From the NCBI RefSeq assembly GCF_009753675.1, contig NZ_WQLV01000002.1:620001-684000 (forward strand): a DNA stretch of 64,000 bases, given 5' to 3'. The translations under genes and the position numbers were made by a program. The notes under the pieces were generated by a model, which did no database searches, was not told where the DNA came from, and saw nothing but the letters and a program-made list of their open reading frames with translations. Of this stretch, positions 38,335-47,469 are shown piece after piece. Position 1 is the stretch's first letter. The number at the start of each line of letters is the position of its first letter. This DNA comes from Parasedimentitalea huanghaiensis. GTDB lineage: Bacteria > Pseudomonadota > Alphaproteobacteria > Rhodobacterales > Rhodobacteraceae.

Positions 38335-39210
38335 ATGTATACAGTCACTCTGCTCTGCAATCCCGCGAAGCCATCGTTGGATCCGGCACTGGTCGAATCA
38401 CTGCGAAACGCCTGGGGAGGTGGGGACGCGTTTTGGTTGGCACCAGATGAAGCTGCCGAATTCACCATTGAAACATCGCCTGACAATCAGTGGCAAGTTT
38501 GGGAAGACCTGCAGGGTATGGGTGTCGACCTGGTGATCCAACAAACCGAAGGTCGCCGTAAGGCAATGCTGCTGGCCGACATGGATAGCACCATGATCCA
38601 GCAGGAATGCATTGACGAATTGGCCGATGAGGCAGGAGTCGGTGACCACGTCAAAACAATTACGGCCCGCGCGATGAATGGTGAGCTCGATTTTGAGGCC
38701 GCGCTGATTGACCGGGTTGGCCTGCTGGCTGACCAGCCCGAAAGTATAATCGCCAAAGTTTTGGCCGAGCGCATCACCTTGATGCCCGGAGGCAAATCGC
38801 TTTTGGCCACGATGAAAGCAGATGGCGCTTACACAGCACTTGTGTCGGGTGGCTTCACCGCCTTCACCGCCAAGGTCGCTTCCACATTGGGCTTTGACGA
38901 AAACCGCGCCAACACGTTCATCATTGATGCAGGCAGGCTGACTGGCGATGTTGGCCGCCCGATATTGGGACGCGAAGCCAAGGTTGAAGCCCTAGAGCAA
39001 ATCACCACACGATTGGGCATCAGTGATTCAGAGGTGATGGCTGTTGGCGATGGTGCCAATGATCTGGGTATGCTGGGTCGTGCCGGATCTGGGGTGGCAT
39101 TACATGCTAAACCTTCAGTTGCTGCGCAATGCGACCTCCGCATCAACCACGGCGACCTGACCGCCCTGCTGTATGTGCAGGGCTACAGCCGCGACGAATT
39201 CAAAGGTTAA
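38335..39210 (+). CDS. serB: phosphoserine phosphatase
   Basis: Final step of serine biosynthesis, HAD-superfamily hydrolase, 291 residues. The nucleophile motif ADMDSTMIQQE, VSGGFTAF and GDGANDLGML are clear; the first 70 residues form an ACT-like domain. GGAG precedes the ATG. It is 1.4 kb from serC and on the opposite strand, so it is controlled separately from serCA. Confidence 0.96.
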   Translation: MYTVTLLCNPAKPSLDPALVESLRNAWGGGDAFWLAPDEAAEFTIETSPDNQWQVWEDLQGMGVDLVIQQTEGRRKAMLLADMDSTMIQQECIDELADEAGVGDHVKTITARAMNGELDFEAALIDRVGLLADQPESIIAKVLAERITLMPGGKSLLATMKADGAYTALVSGGFTAFTAKVASTLGFDENRANTFIIDAGRLTGDVGRPILGREAKVEALEQITTRLGISDSEVMAVGDGANDLGMLGRAGSGVALHAKPSVAAQCDLRINHGDLTALLYVQGYSRDEFKG

Positions 39211-39215
39211 ATACT

Positions 39216-39974
39216 ATGCTCGAAGTGGGTTTTGAGACCCTGCTGCTATTGTTGGCGGCAGGCTTTATTGCGGGGTTCATGGATGCGGTTGCCGGTGGTG
39301 GAGGGTTGGTTACGGTACCGGTTCTGCTGCTGGCTGGCGCCAATCCGATCACCGCTCTGGCCACCAACAAAATTCAGGGTTTGTTTGGCGCAGGCACCGC
39401 AGCGTTAAGCTATGCCCGTGGAGGGCATGTAAATTTGCGTGAGCAAGGCGGAGCTGCCGCGATTGCCTTTGGTGCCTCAATTGCTGGGGCGCTACTGATT
39501 TCCGTGCTGCCAACGGGCTGGATCAGAATGATACTTCCATTGCTGCTAATTGGCATCGCAGTGTTTTTTGCCACCAAAAAAGGGTTGGATGACGGCGACC
39601 ACGTACGCCGCCTTTCACCCATCATGTTTGCAGCAACGATGGTGCCACTATGCGGAGCCTACGACGGATTGCTTGGCCCTGGTGCTGGCAGTTTCTACAT
39701 GCTCGCCTTTGTATCAATGGCCGGATACGGCATCCTTAAGGCAACGGCTCATACCAAATTACTGAACTTGGCGTCGAACGCTGGAGCGCTCTTGGCCTTT
39801 GCCTTTGTCGCGACCCCCTGGTGGATCACCGGATTGGCTATGGGTGTGGCCCAGATTGCCGGGGCGGCTGCAGGTGCCAAGATGGCCCAAAAACAAGGGG
39901 CCCGGTTGATTAAGCCACTTCTAGTGATCACTTCGGTTACCCTAGCGGTAAAGTTGCTTTGGGACATGCTTTGA
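39216..39974 (+). CDS. TSUP (TauE/SafE) family permease
   Basis: A 252-residue membrane protein with about eight helices and the family hallmarks GFMDAVAGGGGLVTVP near the start and YDGLLGPGAGSF in the middle. TSUP proteins move sulfite, sulfonates, sulfate or related anions. It starts six bases after serB, so it may be co-transcribed with it, without an evident functional link. Confidence 0.9.
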   Translation: MLEVGFETLLLLLAAGFIAGFMDAVAGGGGLVTVPVLLLAGANPITALATNKIQGLFGAGTAALSYARGGHVNLREQGGAAAIAFGASIAGALLISVLPTGWIRMILPLLLIGIAVFFATKKGLDDGDHVRRLSPIMFAATMVPLCGAYDGLLGPGAGSFYMLAFVSMAGYGILKATAHTKLLNLASNAGALLAFAFVATPWWITGLAMGVAQIAGAAAGAKMAQKQGARLIKPLLVITSVTLAVKLLWDML

Positions 39975-40009
39975 AACATCCCAGCTGAACTCAAATTTAA
40001 TCTTTACAT

Positions 40010-40031
40010 TAATTAACATTTGGGTTAATTA
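40010..40031. promoter_or_regulatory. ArsR-type operator before the arsR-like gene
   Basis: Perfect inverted repeat TAATTAAC-ATTTGG-GTTAATTA, ending seven bases before the regulator's ATG. Its position over the promoter and ribosome-binding zone fits autorepression. Confidence 0.65.
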
Positions 40032-40037
40032 CCCTCT

Positions 40038-40358
40038 ATGACACCGCTATTAAAATCATTTTCAGCACTGTCTGATGAAACCCGTATGTCGATTGTGGAA
40101 CAGCTGATGGACCACGGCGAATTGCCGGCAGGCGATCTGGTACGTGGCTCTGGCATCACAGCACCAGCCATTTCACGGCATTTAAAAGTCCTGCGCGAGG
40201 CTGGCCTGATCCAGCAACGTGCCGTGGGTACAAAGCGGCTGTATTCCGCCCGCCCCGAGGGACTGCAACTAATTGCAACTTGGACAAAATCAAAGCGCGA
40301 GTTCTGGGAAAGCAGTCTGGACCGGCTCGAAGCTGCGATGATGGAGGACGATACATGA
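40038..40358 (+). CDS. ArsR-family transcriptional regulator
   Basis: A 106-residue winged-helix regulator: FSALSDETRMSIVEQLM at the start, recognition helix in GITAPAISRHLKVLREAGL, and a beta wing with KRLYSARPEG. No metal-binding cysteines are present, so it belongs to the non-metal ArsR group that often pairs with SRPBCC proteins. It overlaps the following SRPBCC gene by ATGA. No clear ribosome site is visible. Confidence 0.92.
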   Translation: MTPLLKSFSALSDETRMSIVEQLMDHGELPAGDLVRGSGITAPAISRHLKVLREAGLIQQRAVGTKRLYSARPEGLQLIATWTKSKREFWESSLDRLEAAMMEDDT

Positions 40359-40783
40359 CCGACCTAAGGTTGGAACGAGACTTTTCAGTCACCCCAGATC
40401 GATTGTTTAAGTGGATTAGTACACCGGAAAAATTGCTAAAATGGTGGGGGCCCGAAGGCATGGATGTGCCTGTGCACGAACTTGATTTCAGCCGCACAGG
40501 TCCATGGTTTTCGATCATGCGAAACGGCGAAGGCCAGCAGTTCAAGGTTTCAGGTCATGTGACCCACGTGGACGCGCCAAAATCCGTTGGTTTCACATGG
40601 GGTTGGCATGATGAAAACGATCAGCGCGACACCGAAAGCCATGTGACTTTTACCGTGGTTGCCAATGACTCTGGCGCGCGACTGCTCATTGATCACCGCG
40701 AGCTGGGTGACGACGACATCAGCGCCCGCCATGAACAAGGCTGGACCTCGTCGTTGCGCAAGTTGGCGGCAAACATCACCTAA
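40355..40783 (+). CDS. SRPBCC (AHSA1-like) domain protein
   Basis: A 142-residue single-domain protein of the START/AHSA1 fold, with FSVTPDRLFKWISTPEKLLKWWGPEG near the start and a C-terminal helix HEQGWTSSLRKLA. Such proteins bind hydrophobic small molecules or act in stress responses. The ArsR + AHSA1 + YCII arrangement seen here is a common small regulon; the exact role is unknown. Confidence 0.9.
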   Translation: MTDLRLERDFSVTPDRLFKWISTPEKLLKWWGPEGMDVPVHELDFSRTGPWFSIMRNGEGQQFKVSGHVTHVDAPKSVGFTWGWHDENDQRDTESHVTFTVVANDSGARLLIDHRELGDDDISARHEQGWTSSLRKLAANIT

Positions 40784-40829
40784 CAACAAAGTACTTTTTC
40801 TAAACCCGATTCAGCAAAGGAACTTCGAC

Positions 40830-41144
40830 ATGGCTCAATTCATTTTCGCCTACCACGGCGGCAAGAAACCCGACACACCCGAAGAAGGTGCCAAGGTCAT
40901 GGATGCCTGGAAAAGCTGGATGGCTTCAATGGGTGATGCCCTGATCGTGCCTGGCGCCCCTGTTGGCATGTCCAAGACCGTAAGTGCGGATGGTATCACC
41001 GATGATGGCGGCTCCAACCCACTGTCCGGCTACACCGTCGTCGAGGCCGCCGACATAGCAGCCGCCAGCGAACTGGCGAAAGGTTGCCCAATGGTGGCTG
41101 AGGCCAGCGGATCGGTAGAAGTGGCTGAAATTCTCGAAATGTAA
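40830..41144 (+). CDS. YCII-related protein
   Basis: A 104-residue protein of the YCII/DGPF type with the N-terminus MAQFIFAYHGGKKPDTPEE and the C-terminal core GYTVVEAADIAAASELAKGCPM. It is 46 bases after the SRPBCC gene and has AAAGGAA before its ATG, so it is probably in the same operon. Family members are linked to ECF sigma systems or act as small enzymes; no activity can be assigned. Confidence 0.88.
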   Translation: MAQFIFAYHGGKKPDTPEEGAKVMDAWKSWMASMGDALIVPGAPVGMSKTVSADGITDDGGSNPLSGYTVVEAADIAAASELAKGCPMVAEASGSVEVAEILEM

Positions 41145-41148
41145 CGTA

Positions 41149-41174
41149 AACGCCCGGCTTTTCAGCCGGGCGTT
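41149..41174. terminator. bidirectional hairpin between YCII gene and asparaginase
   Basis: Perfect 10-bp stem AACGCCCGGC/GCCGGGCGTT with a six-base loop, between two convergent stops (41144 and 41180). Confidence 0.75.
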
Positions 41175-41179
41175 CTGAT

Positions 41180-42178
41180 TCAGAACAACAGTTCGGTTGC
41201 AGGCCGTACAATGCCGGCCTCAATTCCACGCCGACTCCGAATTGGCGTATTCATATACTTCAGAGTTTCTGGGTGATTGGCATCCAATACTCCCAGTGAC
41301 ACCAATATTGCCGCAATTGCACATTCACTGGCACGGGTAGCACCATCGACAATCTTCAGTGCAACGCCCAGACGCTTTTCTGGAATAATGGCAATGAATA
41401 CAGCTTCGGCCCCGGTCTTAATCGCGACCTTTCCGTCCATGGCCCGCATCAGGTTGGTACACGCACGGGTTTCACCGGCTACCAGATCAGGGTGCGTAGT
41501 CATAGCAGCAACCAATTGCTGCGCTGCGCTGGACGAACGGTCGGACCGATCCGAAGCCGAAGCAAACCAAGCCATTGACCGTGCCAGACCTGTAACCGTG
41601 GTGGCAAAGTTTGGCGCCGAGCAGCCATCAATTCCAAAGCAGGGACTGTCCTGCCCTGTGGTTTCCTCAAACGCTGTCAAGCAGGCTTGCTGCACCGGAT
41701 GGTCCATCTCGACATATTCAGGACCTGCGCCCATATGCTGGGCTAGCGTTAGGAAGCCGGCATGTTTGCCTGAGCAGTTATTATGCACCTGACAGGGACT
41801 GGTGTCGGTCTTGATCAATCCGTTGCGAGCCGGAATATCATTGGGCAATTGTGGCCCACAGCGGAAGTCACTGTCAGTTAGGCCCAGTTGCGTCAGCCAG
41901 GAATTGACTCGGCTCGTATGAATCTCAGCCCCATTATGCGAAGCACAGGCTAGGGCCAGTTGCTCGCTGGTCAGGCCAAATTTTTCAGCCGCCCCCGAGG
42001 TGATCAATGGCAGTGCCTGAATCATCTTGGCGGAGGAACGTGGATAGATCACCGCATCGGGATCACCCCAACTACGGACCACCTGACCACTGTCATCACA
42101 GACAACAGCATGCCCTTGGTGAAGGCTCTCAAGTAACTGGCCACGCCAGATTTCGGCCATCGGAACCGGATTTGTCAT
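41180..42178 (-). CDS. asparaginase, Rhizobium-type (type II, PF06089)
   Basis: A 332-residue enzyme hydrolysing asparagine to aspartate and ammonia. It belongs to the Rhizobium etli AnsA-like family, not the E. coli type, as shown by YPRSSAKMIQALPL, CASHNGAEIH, CQVHNNCSGKHAGF and GIDGCSAPNF, in the correct order. No signal peptide. It stands alone on the minus strand. Confidence 0.9.
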   Translation of the reverse strand: MTNPVPMAEIWRGQLLESLHQGHAVVCDDSGQVVRSWGDPDAVIYPRSSAKMIQALPLITSGAAEKFGLTSEQLALACASHNGAEIHTSRVNSWLTQLGLTDSDFRCGPQLPNDIPARNGLIKTDTSPCQVHNNCSGKHAGFLTLAQHMGAGPEYVEMDHPVQQACLTAFEETTGQDSPCFGIDGCSAPNFATTVTGLARSMAWFASASDRSDRSSSAAQQLVAAMTTHPDLVAGETRACTNLMRAMDGKVAIKTGAEAVFIAIIPEKRLGVALKIVDGATRASECAIAAILVSLGVLDANHPETLKYMNTPIRSRRGIEAGIVRPATELLF

Positions 42179-42347
42179 GATATTAGACCTTTTTCTTGGC
42201 GATTTCCTGCCAATCGCACTTTCACCAGTGGTGCTAATGACGTTAGTATGCTTGTGTCAACATGCGAGGGATACAAGTCTAGACAGTGGGTAACACTGCG
42301 GGCACTCTGGCGTTATTGAGGTTATGACAGTCTTGGAGTCGGGACAA

Positions 42348-42884
42348 ATGGCATCGAAATTTGCCCATGCAGTTATGAGCCTGTGCCTGGCAGGCATGGC
42401 CGCCACTACTGCATATGCACAACAAACCCAAAGCACCAACCGCGTTGCCGCCAACGTGGACTGGAGTGTTTTTCAGGGGAATGACCCGGTTGAATGTTGG
42501 GGCGTCTCTGCCCCCAAGGAATCGGTGAACACCCGCGATGGACGCGTTGTAGCCGTGCGGCGCAGCGAAATTCAGCTTTTTGTGTTCTACCGCCCAGACG
42601 GTGGCGACAATGGCCAGGTGACCTTTACCGGCGGCTATCCATTTGCCCCGGGATCAACCGTGAATATGACGGTCGGCGAAACAGAATTTGAGCTGTTTAC
42701 AGATGGTGAATGGGCCTGGCCTGCTACTGCAGCGGATGATGCAAAGATCATTACCGCAATGAAGCGCGGTTCTCAGGCGGTGTTAACTGCACGTTCCGCA
42801 CGCGGCACCCAGACCCAGGACAGTTTCTCGTTGCTGGGCTTTACCGCAGCAATTGAAGACGCCGACAAACGCTGCTCCAAATAG
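42348..42884 (+). CDS. invasion-associated locus B (IalB)-like secreted protein
   Basis: A 178-residue exported protein of the PF06776 family. The signal peptide is about 24 residues (MASKFAHAVMSLCLAGMAATTAYA, split before QQTQ). The mature part has DWSVFQG, ECWGVSAP, GGYPFAPGSTVNMTVG and a TARSARGTQTQDSFSL stretch, with cysteines near the start and end that may pair. The second ATG, with GGAG upstream, is chosen. The role is unknown in free-living species; in Bartonella the family aids invasion of red cells. Confidence 0.85.
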   Translation: MASKFAHAVMSLCLAGMAATTAYAQQTQSTNRVAANVDWSVFQGNDPVECWGVSAPKESVNTRDGRVVAVRRSEIQLFVFYRPDGGDNGQVTFTGGYPFAPGSTVNMTVGETEFELFTDGEWAWPATAADDAKIITAMKRGSQAVLTARSARGTQTQDSFSLLGFTAAIEDADKRCSK

Positions 42885-42910
42885 GTTGCAAGCCAGTGAA
42901 TTCGAAACAG

Positions 42911-42939
42911 CCTCGGCACCACTAGGTGACCGGGGTTTT
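42911..42939 (+). terminator. terminator after the IalB-like gene
   Basis: Stem CCTCGGCACC with GGTGACCGGGG (one bulged A and one G-U pair), four-base loop, then TTTT. It starts 27 bases after the stop. Confidence 0.7.
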
Positions 42940-43034
42940 CTTATTCTGGATCACAATATGCACCGAATTCTTTTGATCTTGGTGCAAACTCCTATATAGA
43001 GCCGCATCCGCCCCTTATTGCCGAGTTCCGAGCC

Positions 43035-44222
43035 ATGACTGCTGACGCACCAATTACCCAAGATGTTCTGACCCTGCCGCGCAAGCTGCCAGAGGGTGGC
43101 AAGATCAATCTTGTTGGCCAAACTCGTGAACAACTACGCGAAACTCTGATCAAACTGGGTACCAAAGAAAAGCAGGCCAAGATGCGGGTTGGGCAGATCT
43201 GGCAGTGGATCTATCAGTGGGGCAAACGCGACTTTGCCGACATGACAAACCTGTCCAAGGCTCTGCGAGCGGACCTGGCCGAGCACTGCGTCATCGAAAT
43301 CCCCGAAGTGATCACCAAGCAGGTATCCGAGGATGGCACCCGCAAATATCTGGTGCGTATCGCCGGTGGCCACGAGGTCGAGGTGGTTTATATCCCCGAA
43401 ACAGACCGCGGCACCCTGTGCATCTCGTCTCAAGTGGGCTGCACCCTGACGTGTTCGTTCTGTCATACCGGCACACAGAAACTAGTACGCAACCTGACTT
43501 CGGCTGAAATCATCGGCCAAGTGATGATGGCGCGGGATGATCTTGATGAATGGCCTGTGCCCGGCACGCGGTCGGATGATCGCACCCGACTGCTGTCAAA
43601 CATTGTACTGATGGGCATGGGCGAGCCGCTGTACAACTTTGAAAACGTCCGTGACGCGATGAAGATCGCTATGGATCCCGAAGGCATCCAGCTCAGCCGT
43701 CGCCGCATCACCCTGTCCACCTCTGGTATCGTTCCCGAAATCATTCGCACCGCAGATGAGATCGGTTGCCTGTTGGCGGTGTCGTTCCACGCCACCACGG
43801 ACGAGGTGCGCGACAAGCTGGTGCCGATCAACAAGAAATGGAACATCGACGCCCTGCTCGAGGCGTTGCGCGCCTACCCGCGCCTGTCGAACTCGGAACG
43901 CATTACTTTCGAGTACGTGATGCTGGACCGTGTGAACGACAGCAAGGAAGACGCACACCGTCTGGTCAAGCTGATCAAGGGCATCCCGGCCAAGATCAAC
44001 TTGATCCCGTTCAACGAATGGCCCGGTGCTCCGTATAAACGCAGCTCGAACAACCGGATCCACACCTTTGCCGATATCATTCACGATGCCGGCTATGCCT
44101 CACCCATTCGTCGCCCCCGTGGCGAAGACATCATGGCGGCCTGTGGTCAGTTGAAATCAGCCACAGAACGCGCCCGCAAAAGCCGTAAACAGATTGAGGC
44201 CGAGGCTGGGTTGTCTTCCTGA
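43035..44222 (+). CDS. rlmN: 23S rRNA/tRNA adenine C2-methyltransferase, radical SAM
   Basis: Methylates A2503 of 23S rRNA and A37 of some tRNAs, 395 residues. The radical-SAM cluster motif CTLTCSFC and the following [10 protein letters not shown] are typical; the C-terminal Cys in MAACGQLK is the methyl carrier cysteine. The start ATG follows a short leader. It ends 16 bases before a structured repeat. Confidence 0.96.
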   Translation: MTADAPITQDVLTLPRKLPEGGKINLVGQTREQLRETLIKLGTKEKQAKMRVGQIWQWIYQWGKRDFADMTNLSKALRADLAEHCVIEIPEVITKQVSEDGTRKYLVRIAGGHEVEVVYIPETDRGTLCISSQVGCTLTCSFCHTGTQKLVRNLTSAEIIGQVMMARDDLDEWPVPGTRSDDRTRLLSNIVLMGMGEPLYNFENVRDAMKIAMDPEGIQLSRRRITLSTSGIVPEIIRTADEIGCLLAVSFHATTDEVRDKLVPINKKWNIDALLEALRAYPRLSNSERITFEYVMLDRVNDSKEDAHRLVKLIKGIPAKINLIPFNEWPGAPYKRSSNNRIHTFADIIHDAGYASPIRRPRGEDIMAACGQLKSATERARKSRKQIEAEAGLSS

Positions 44223-44238
44223 AGCGACAATCAGATTA

Positions 44239-44321
44239 GGGAGCGCCTGATCTTGGGGAGATGCAAGGCGCCTTCTCCATTTTGACGGGGAGGCTAGGTG
44301 CTCCCGGCCTAACGGTCGGGA
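44239..44321. repeat. dispersed structured repeat, family 2, copy D
   Basis: Begins GGGAGCGCCTGA as copy C does, keeps the central TGCAA-GCGCC segment, pairs its beginning with GGTGCTCCC further on, and ends with a CCCGGCC-TAAC-GGTCGGG hairpin. Base changes relative to copy C largely keep the stems, which supports a conserved fold. It follows rlmN and precedes a small gene. Confidence 0.7.
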
Positions 44322-44473
44322 TATTTATCACCGTCGATAGATCTAAACACTTTTTTCACACCCAAGGCGACCCGCCTTATTTGCCTCAAACTTTCCTCAA
44401 ATCCGGTAAACTTCCGCCATTCTGAACAATCAGTTTCCTTCCTGAGAACAATCAAAGTCAGGAGAACTGAACA

Positions 44474-44683
44474 ATGGCACAGGCAGATATTGGCGGCAGC
44501 ATGATCGAAGACGGCGTACTGGCCCTAGTACGTGACGAAAAAGCAAAAGCACTGAGCGCGCGCGAGTGGAAATTCCGGCTCAAAGGATATGGGTATGCAA
44601 TCAAAGATGTGAGCGGCAAACAGGTGCTGACTAGCTTGACCCAAGGCATTGAACTGGGTGTATTGCCAACAGATATGGGTTGA
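44474..44683 (+). CDS. small conserved-type hypothetical protein, 69 aa
   Basis: Has a clean AGGAG eight bases before its ATG and a stop 42 bases before the convergent LOG gene. The protein is charged and soluble (MAQADIGGSMIEDGVLALVR, then KALSAREWKFRLKGYGYAIKDV). I do not recognise a family. The strong ribosome site and the codon-like composition support a real gene; function unknown. Confidence 0.72.
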   Translation: MAQADIGGSMIEDGVLALVRDEKAKALSAREWKFRLKGYGYAIKDVSGKQVLTSLTQGIELGVLPTDMG

Positions 44684-44725
44684 TAGCGACACAGATCTTT
44701 GATTGCAAAATAGATTTGGGGCGGA

Positions 44726-45574
44726 CTATTTTTCCCGCCCAGGAAGACTATCGCGCGGCGGTGCGGGCTCCCAGTTTTCAATGAGCTCCATCGCCTCTTG
44801 CGCCGAATCAACAAACCGGAACAGGTCAAGATCCTGATCTGAAATGGTGCCTGCATCCGCCAGCGCATCCCAGTTGATAACTTTATGCCAGAACTCTTTG
44901 CCAAACAGCAGGAACGGGACACGTTCCATCCGGCCCGTCTGGATCAAGGTCAGGCTTTCAAACAGTTCGTCCATCGTGCCAAAGCCACCGGGGAACACAC
45001 AGATCGCCCGAGCGCGCATCAAAAAATGCATTTTTCGAATGGCAAAATAGTGAAAGTTAAAGCTGAGATCAGGCGTCACATATTCATTCGGCGCCTGCTC
45101 GTGCGGTAATACGATGCTCAACCCAATAGAGGCCCCGCCCGCATCCACAGCACCACGGTTACCAGCCTCCATCACACCAGGTCCGCCCCCGGTCACGATC
45201 ACATTTTCACGGCCACCGCTCTCTTTTGACTTCAGCGTCATCAAGCGGGAAAATTCGCGTGCTTCGTCATAAAAATCAGATAAATCCGCCAATGTCTGGG
45301 TTCGGGCCTTATCCTTATGTTCGGGATCGGGAATACGGGCACCGCCAAACAACACAATGGTGCTTTCGATACCACGCTCATCCAGCAACAACTGCGGCTT
45401 CAATAGCTCCAACTGTAGCCGCACCGGACGCAATTCTTCACGACAGAGAAAATCCTCATCTGCAAAGGCTAAACGATACGCTGGCGCATCAGTCTGCGGT
45501 GTTGACGGAACGTGTCCAGCCTGATCCCTGTCAGAATGGGCATCGCGGAAACGGCTGTGGCGGTCATCATTCAT
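44726..45574 (-). CDS. LOG-family protein (Rossmann-fold nucleotide-binding)
   Basis: A 282-residue protein with the LOG signature PGGFGTMDELFE and the upstream GGGPGVMEAGNRGA, typical of cytokinin-activating phosphoribohydrolases once labelled lysine decarboxylases. It carries an extra N-terminal segment of about 70 residues. In bacteria these enzymes cleave the base from nucleoside monophosphates. It is divergent from the dehydratase gene, 72 bases apart. Confidence 0.9.
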   Translation of the reverse strand: MNDDRHSRFRDAHSDRDQAGHVPSTPQTDAPAYRLAFADEDFLCREELRPVRLQLELLKPQLLLDERGIESTIVLFGGARIPDPEHKDKARTQTLADLSDFYDEAREFSRLMTLKSKESGGRENVIVTGGGPGVMEAGNRGAVDAGGASIGLSIVLPHEQAPNEYVTPDLSFNFHYFAIRKMHFLMRARAICVFPGGFGTMDELFESLTLIQTGRMERVPFLLFGKEFWHKVINWDALADAGTISDQDLDLFRFVDSAQEAMELIENWEPAPPRDSLPGREK

Positions 45575-45646
45575 TTTTTGGATCCTGCTTGCTTGTTTTC
45601 CCTCAGCCTATAATGTCCATTGCCGCAACACTAGGCAAAGGCGTGA

Positions 45647-46570
45647 ATGATGGGTTGGAAAAGTAAAATTGAGGCAGCGGCGGACCGCATTGCAGGCCAC
45701 ACACAAACTACACCAACAATGCAAGTCAATGGCTTAGGGCTGAATTTTCCGGTCGAACTAAAGCTGGAGCACATGCAACACACCGGAAGTTTTAAGGCGC
45801 GTGGAGCATTTAATACGCTACTAAGTGAACCAGTTCCAGCAGCTGGACTAGTGGCCGCATCAGGCGGCAACCATGGCGCCGCAGTAGGGTATGCAGCGCA
45901 TAAACTGGGCCACAAGGTGCGTATTTACGTTCCTGAAATGGCAGGTCCTTCCAAAATCGCACTGATCAAAAATACAGGCGCTGATCTGCAAGTGGTGCCG
46001 GGGGCATATTCCGATGCCATGGAGCTGGCCCAGAAATACGAAGCCGAAACGGGTGCGATGCAGGTGCATGCTTATGACGCCCCTGCCACAGTTGCCGGGC
46101 AAGGAAGCTGCTTTTCCGAATGGCAGGCCCAAGGCTTTCAAGCCGACACCTTGCTAATTGCTGTGGGCGGTGGCGGGCTAATCTCTGGGGCAATGGCTTG
46201 GTTTGGTGGTGAGAAAAAGGTGGTGGCCGTTGAACCGGAAACATCAAAGGCCCTAAATGCCGCTTTGCAGGCCAAAACACCCGTCGATGTTGAAGTGTCT
46301 GGCGTAGCTGCAAATGCGCTAGGGGCCAAACGTATTGGCGGGATCTGTTTTGATCTGGCACTTTCCCAAGGCATCGAGTCGCTTACAGTCAGTGATGCAG
46401 CGATCACCAAAGCTCAGCAAGCCTTGTGGTCCCAACACCGTATCCTAGTCGAACCAGCAGGTGCCACCGCTTTGGCAGCCCTAATGTCAGGAGCGTACAG
46501 TCCGGCAGAAGACGAACGTGTAGCTGTGTTGATTTGCGGCGGAAATATCGCACCTGATCCGCTAGGATAG
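45647..46570 (+). CDS. threonine/serine dehydratase-like PLP enzyme
   Basis: A 307-residue fold-type II PLP protein. The PLP lysine lies in HTGSFKARGA, the phosphate loop in AVGGGGL, and substrate-contact ASGGNHGAAVGYAA is present. There is no C-terminal ACT domain, so it is not the regulated IlvA. It could deaminate threonine or serine to ketoacids, or racemise serine. A GntR gene follows 38 bases later. Confidence 0.86.
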   Translation: MMGWKSKIEAAADRIAGHTQTTPTMQVNGLGLNFPVELKLEHMQHTGSFKARGAFNTLLSEPVPAAGLVAASGGNHGAAVGYAAHKLGHKVRIYVPEMAGPSKIALIKNTGADLQVVPGAYSDAMELAQKYEAETGAMQVHAYDAPATVAGQGSCFSEWQAQGFQADTLLIAVGGGGLISGAMAWFGGEKKVVAVEPETSKALNAALQAKTPVDVEVSGVAANALGAKRIGGICFDLALSQGIESLTVSDAAITKAQQALWSQHRILVEPAGATALAALMSGAYSPAEDERVAVLICGGNIAPDPLG

Positions 46571-46608
46571 CGCTTGCAGGTCGGCGGCGTCGATTTTATC
46601 TATTATCT

Positions 46609-47208
46609 ATGACAGCGACAATTGCCGACACAATCTACCACAGTCTGAGCGAACGTATTGTTGCGGGTGACTTACCTGCAGGTGAGAAATTACGCCAAGA
46701 CCATATCGCCCGCGAATTCGACACCAGCCATGTGCCGGTGCGCGAGGCATTGTTGCGGTTGGAGGCCCATGGGTTAGCGCAGTCCATTCCCAGACGCGGC
46801 ACACGGGTGACAGCGCTGGATCCAGGGGAAATTCTCGAAGTCATCGAAATGCGGGTTTCATTGGAGATATTGGCTCTGACACATGCCATCGCCAAACAGA
46901 CGCAGGATGATGTGGATGCAGCCGAAGCTGCCCGTCTCGCTTGTGATGAAGCCGAGGATATGCAGTCCTGGGAGGTTCTCAATCGAAACTTCCACCGAGT
47001 CATCCTAACCCCCTGCGCCATGCCAAGGTTGCTGGCAGCCATTGACGACCTGCATATCGCCTCCGCACGCCATCTTTTTGCCAACTGGAAACATCGCTGG
47101 ACTCGCCGCGTTGACAAGGATCATGCAGCCATTGTTCAGGCGATGGGCCGCCGGGACACGACTGCTGCCTGTGAAATACTTCGCCGACATCTACGTCGTG
47201 TTCGCTAG
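46609..47208 (+). CDS. GntR-family regulator (FCD domain)
   Basis: A 199-residue FadR-type regulator: winged helix at about 10-68 (AREFDTSHVPVREALLRLEAHGL) and a helical FCD ligand domain in which the metal-binding residues include NRNFHRVIL and the late HAAIVQAM. It lies directly after the dehydratase-like gene and may regulate it. No strong ribosome site is seen before the ATG. Confidence 0.9.
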   Translation: MTATIADTIYHSLSERIVAGDLPAGEKLRQDHIAREFDTSHVPVREALLRLEAHGLAQSIPRRGTRVTALDPGEILEVIEMRVSLEILALTHAIAKQTQDDVDAAEAARLACDEAEDMQSWEVLNRNFHRVILTPCAMPRLLAAIDDLHIASARHLFANWKHRWTRRVDKDHAAIVQAMGRRDTTAACEILRRHLRRVR

Positions 47209-47469
47209 CCGCGATAGGCGACACGTCTAACTAAGCTGTTCACTCCTACATCAACAGTTCAGATCTGTGATTGCCATGTCTACGCTGGCTCAGCTTTACC
47301 GGCGCAAGCAGTCGCAGCAATGCCAACGCCGCAAGTAGATCCACTCCTAAAACTGAAGGAAGGCGCTATTTGTCGCCCATCAACACCTCTTTCGGCGCAA
47401 TCCGGCAATGACCTCCCCCACAATTGCAGCTATGAAAGCCGAAACCATTCTGTTTTCGGAGCTAATCAC

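Noticed and set aside
43596-44084. 162-codon open frame opposite rlmN
   Set aside because: Antisense to a conserved radical-SAM gene; no independent evidence.
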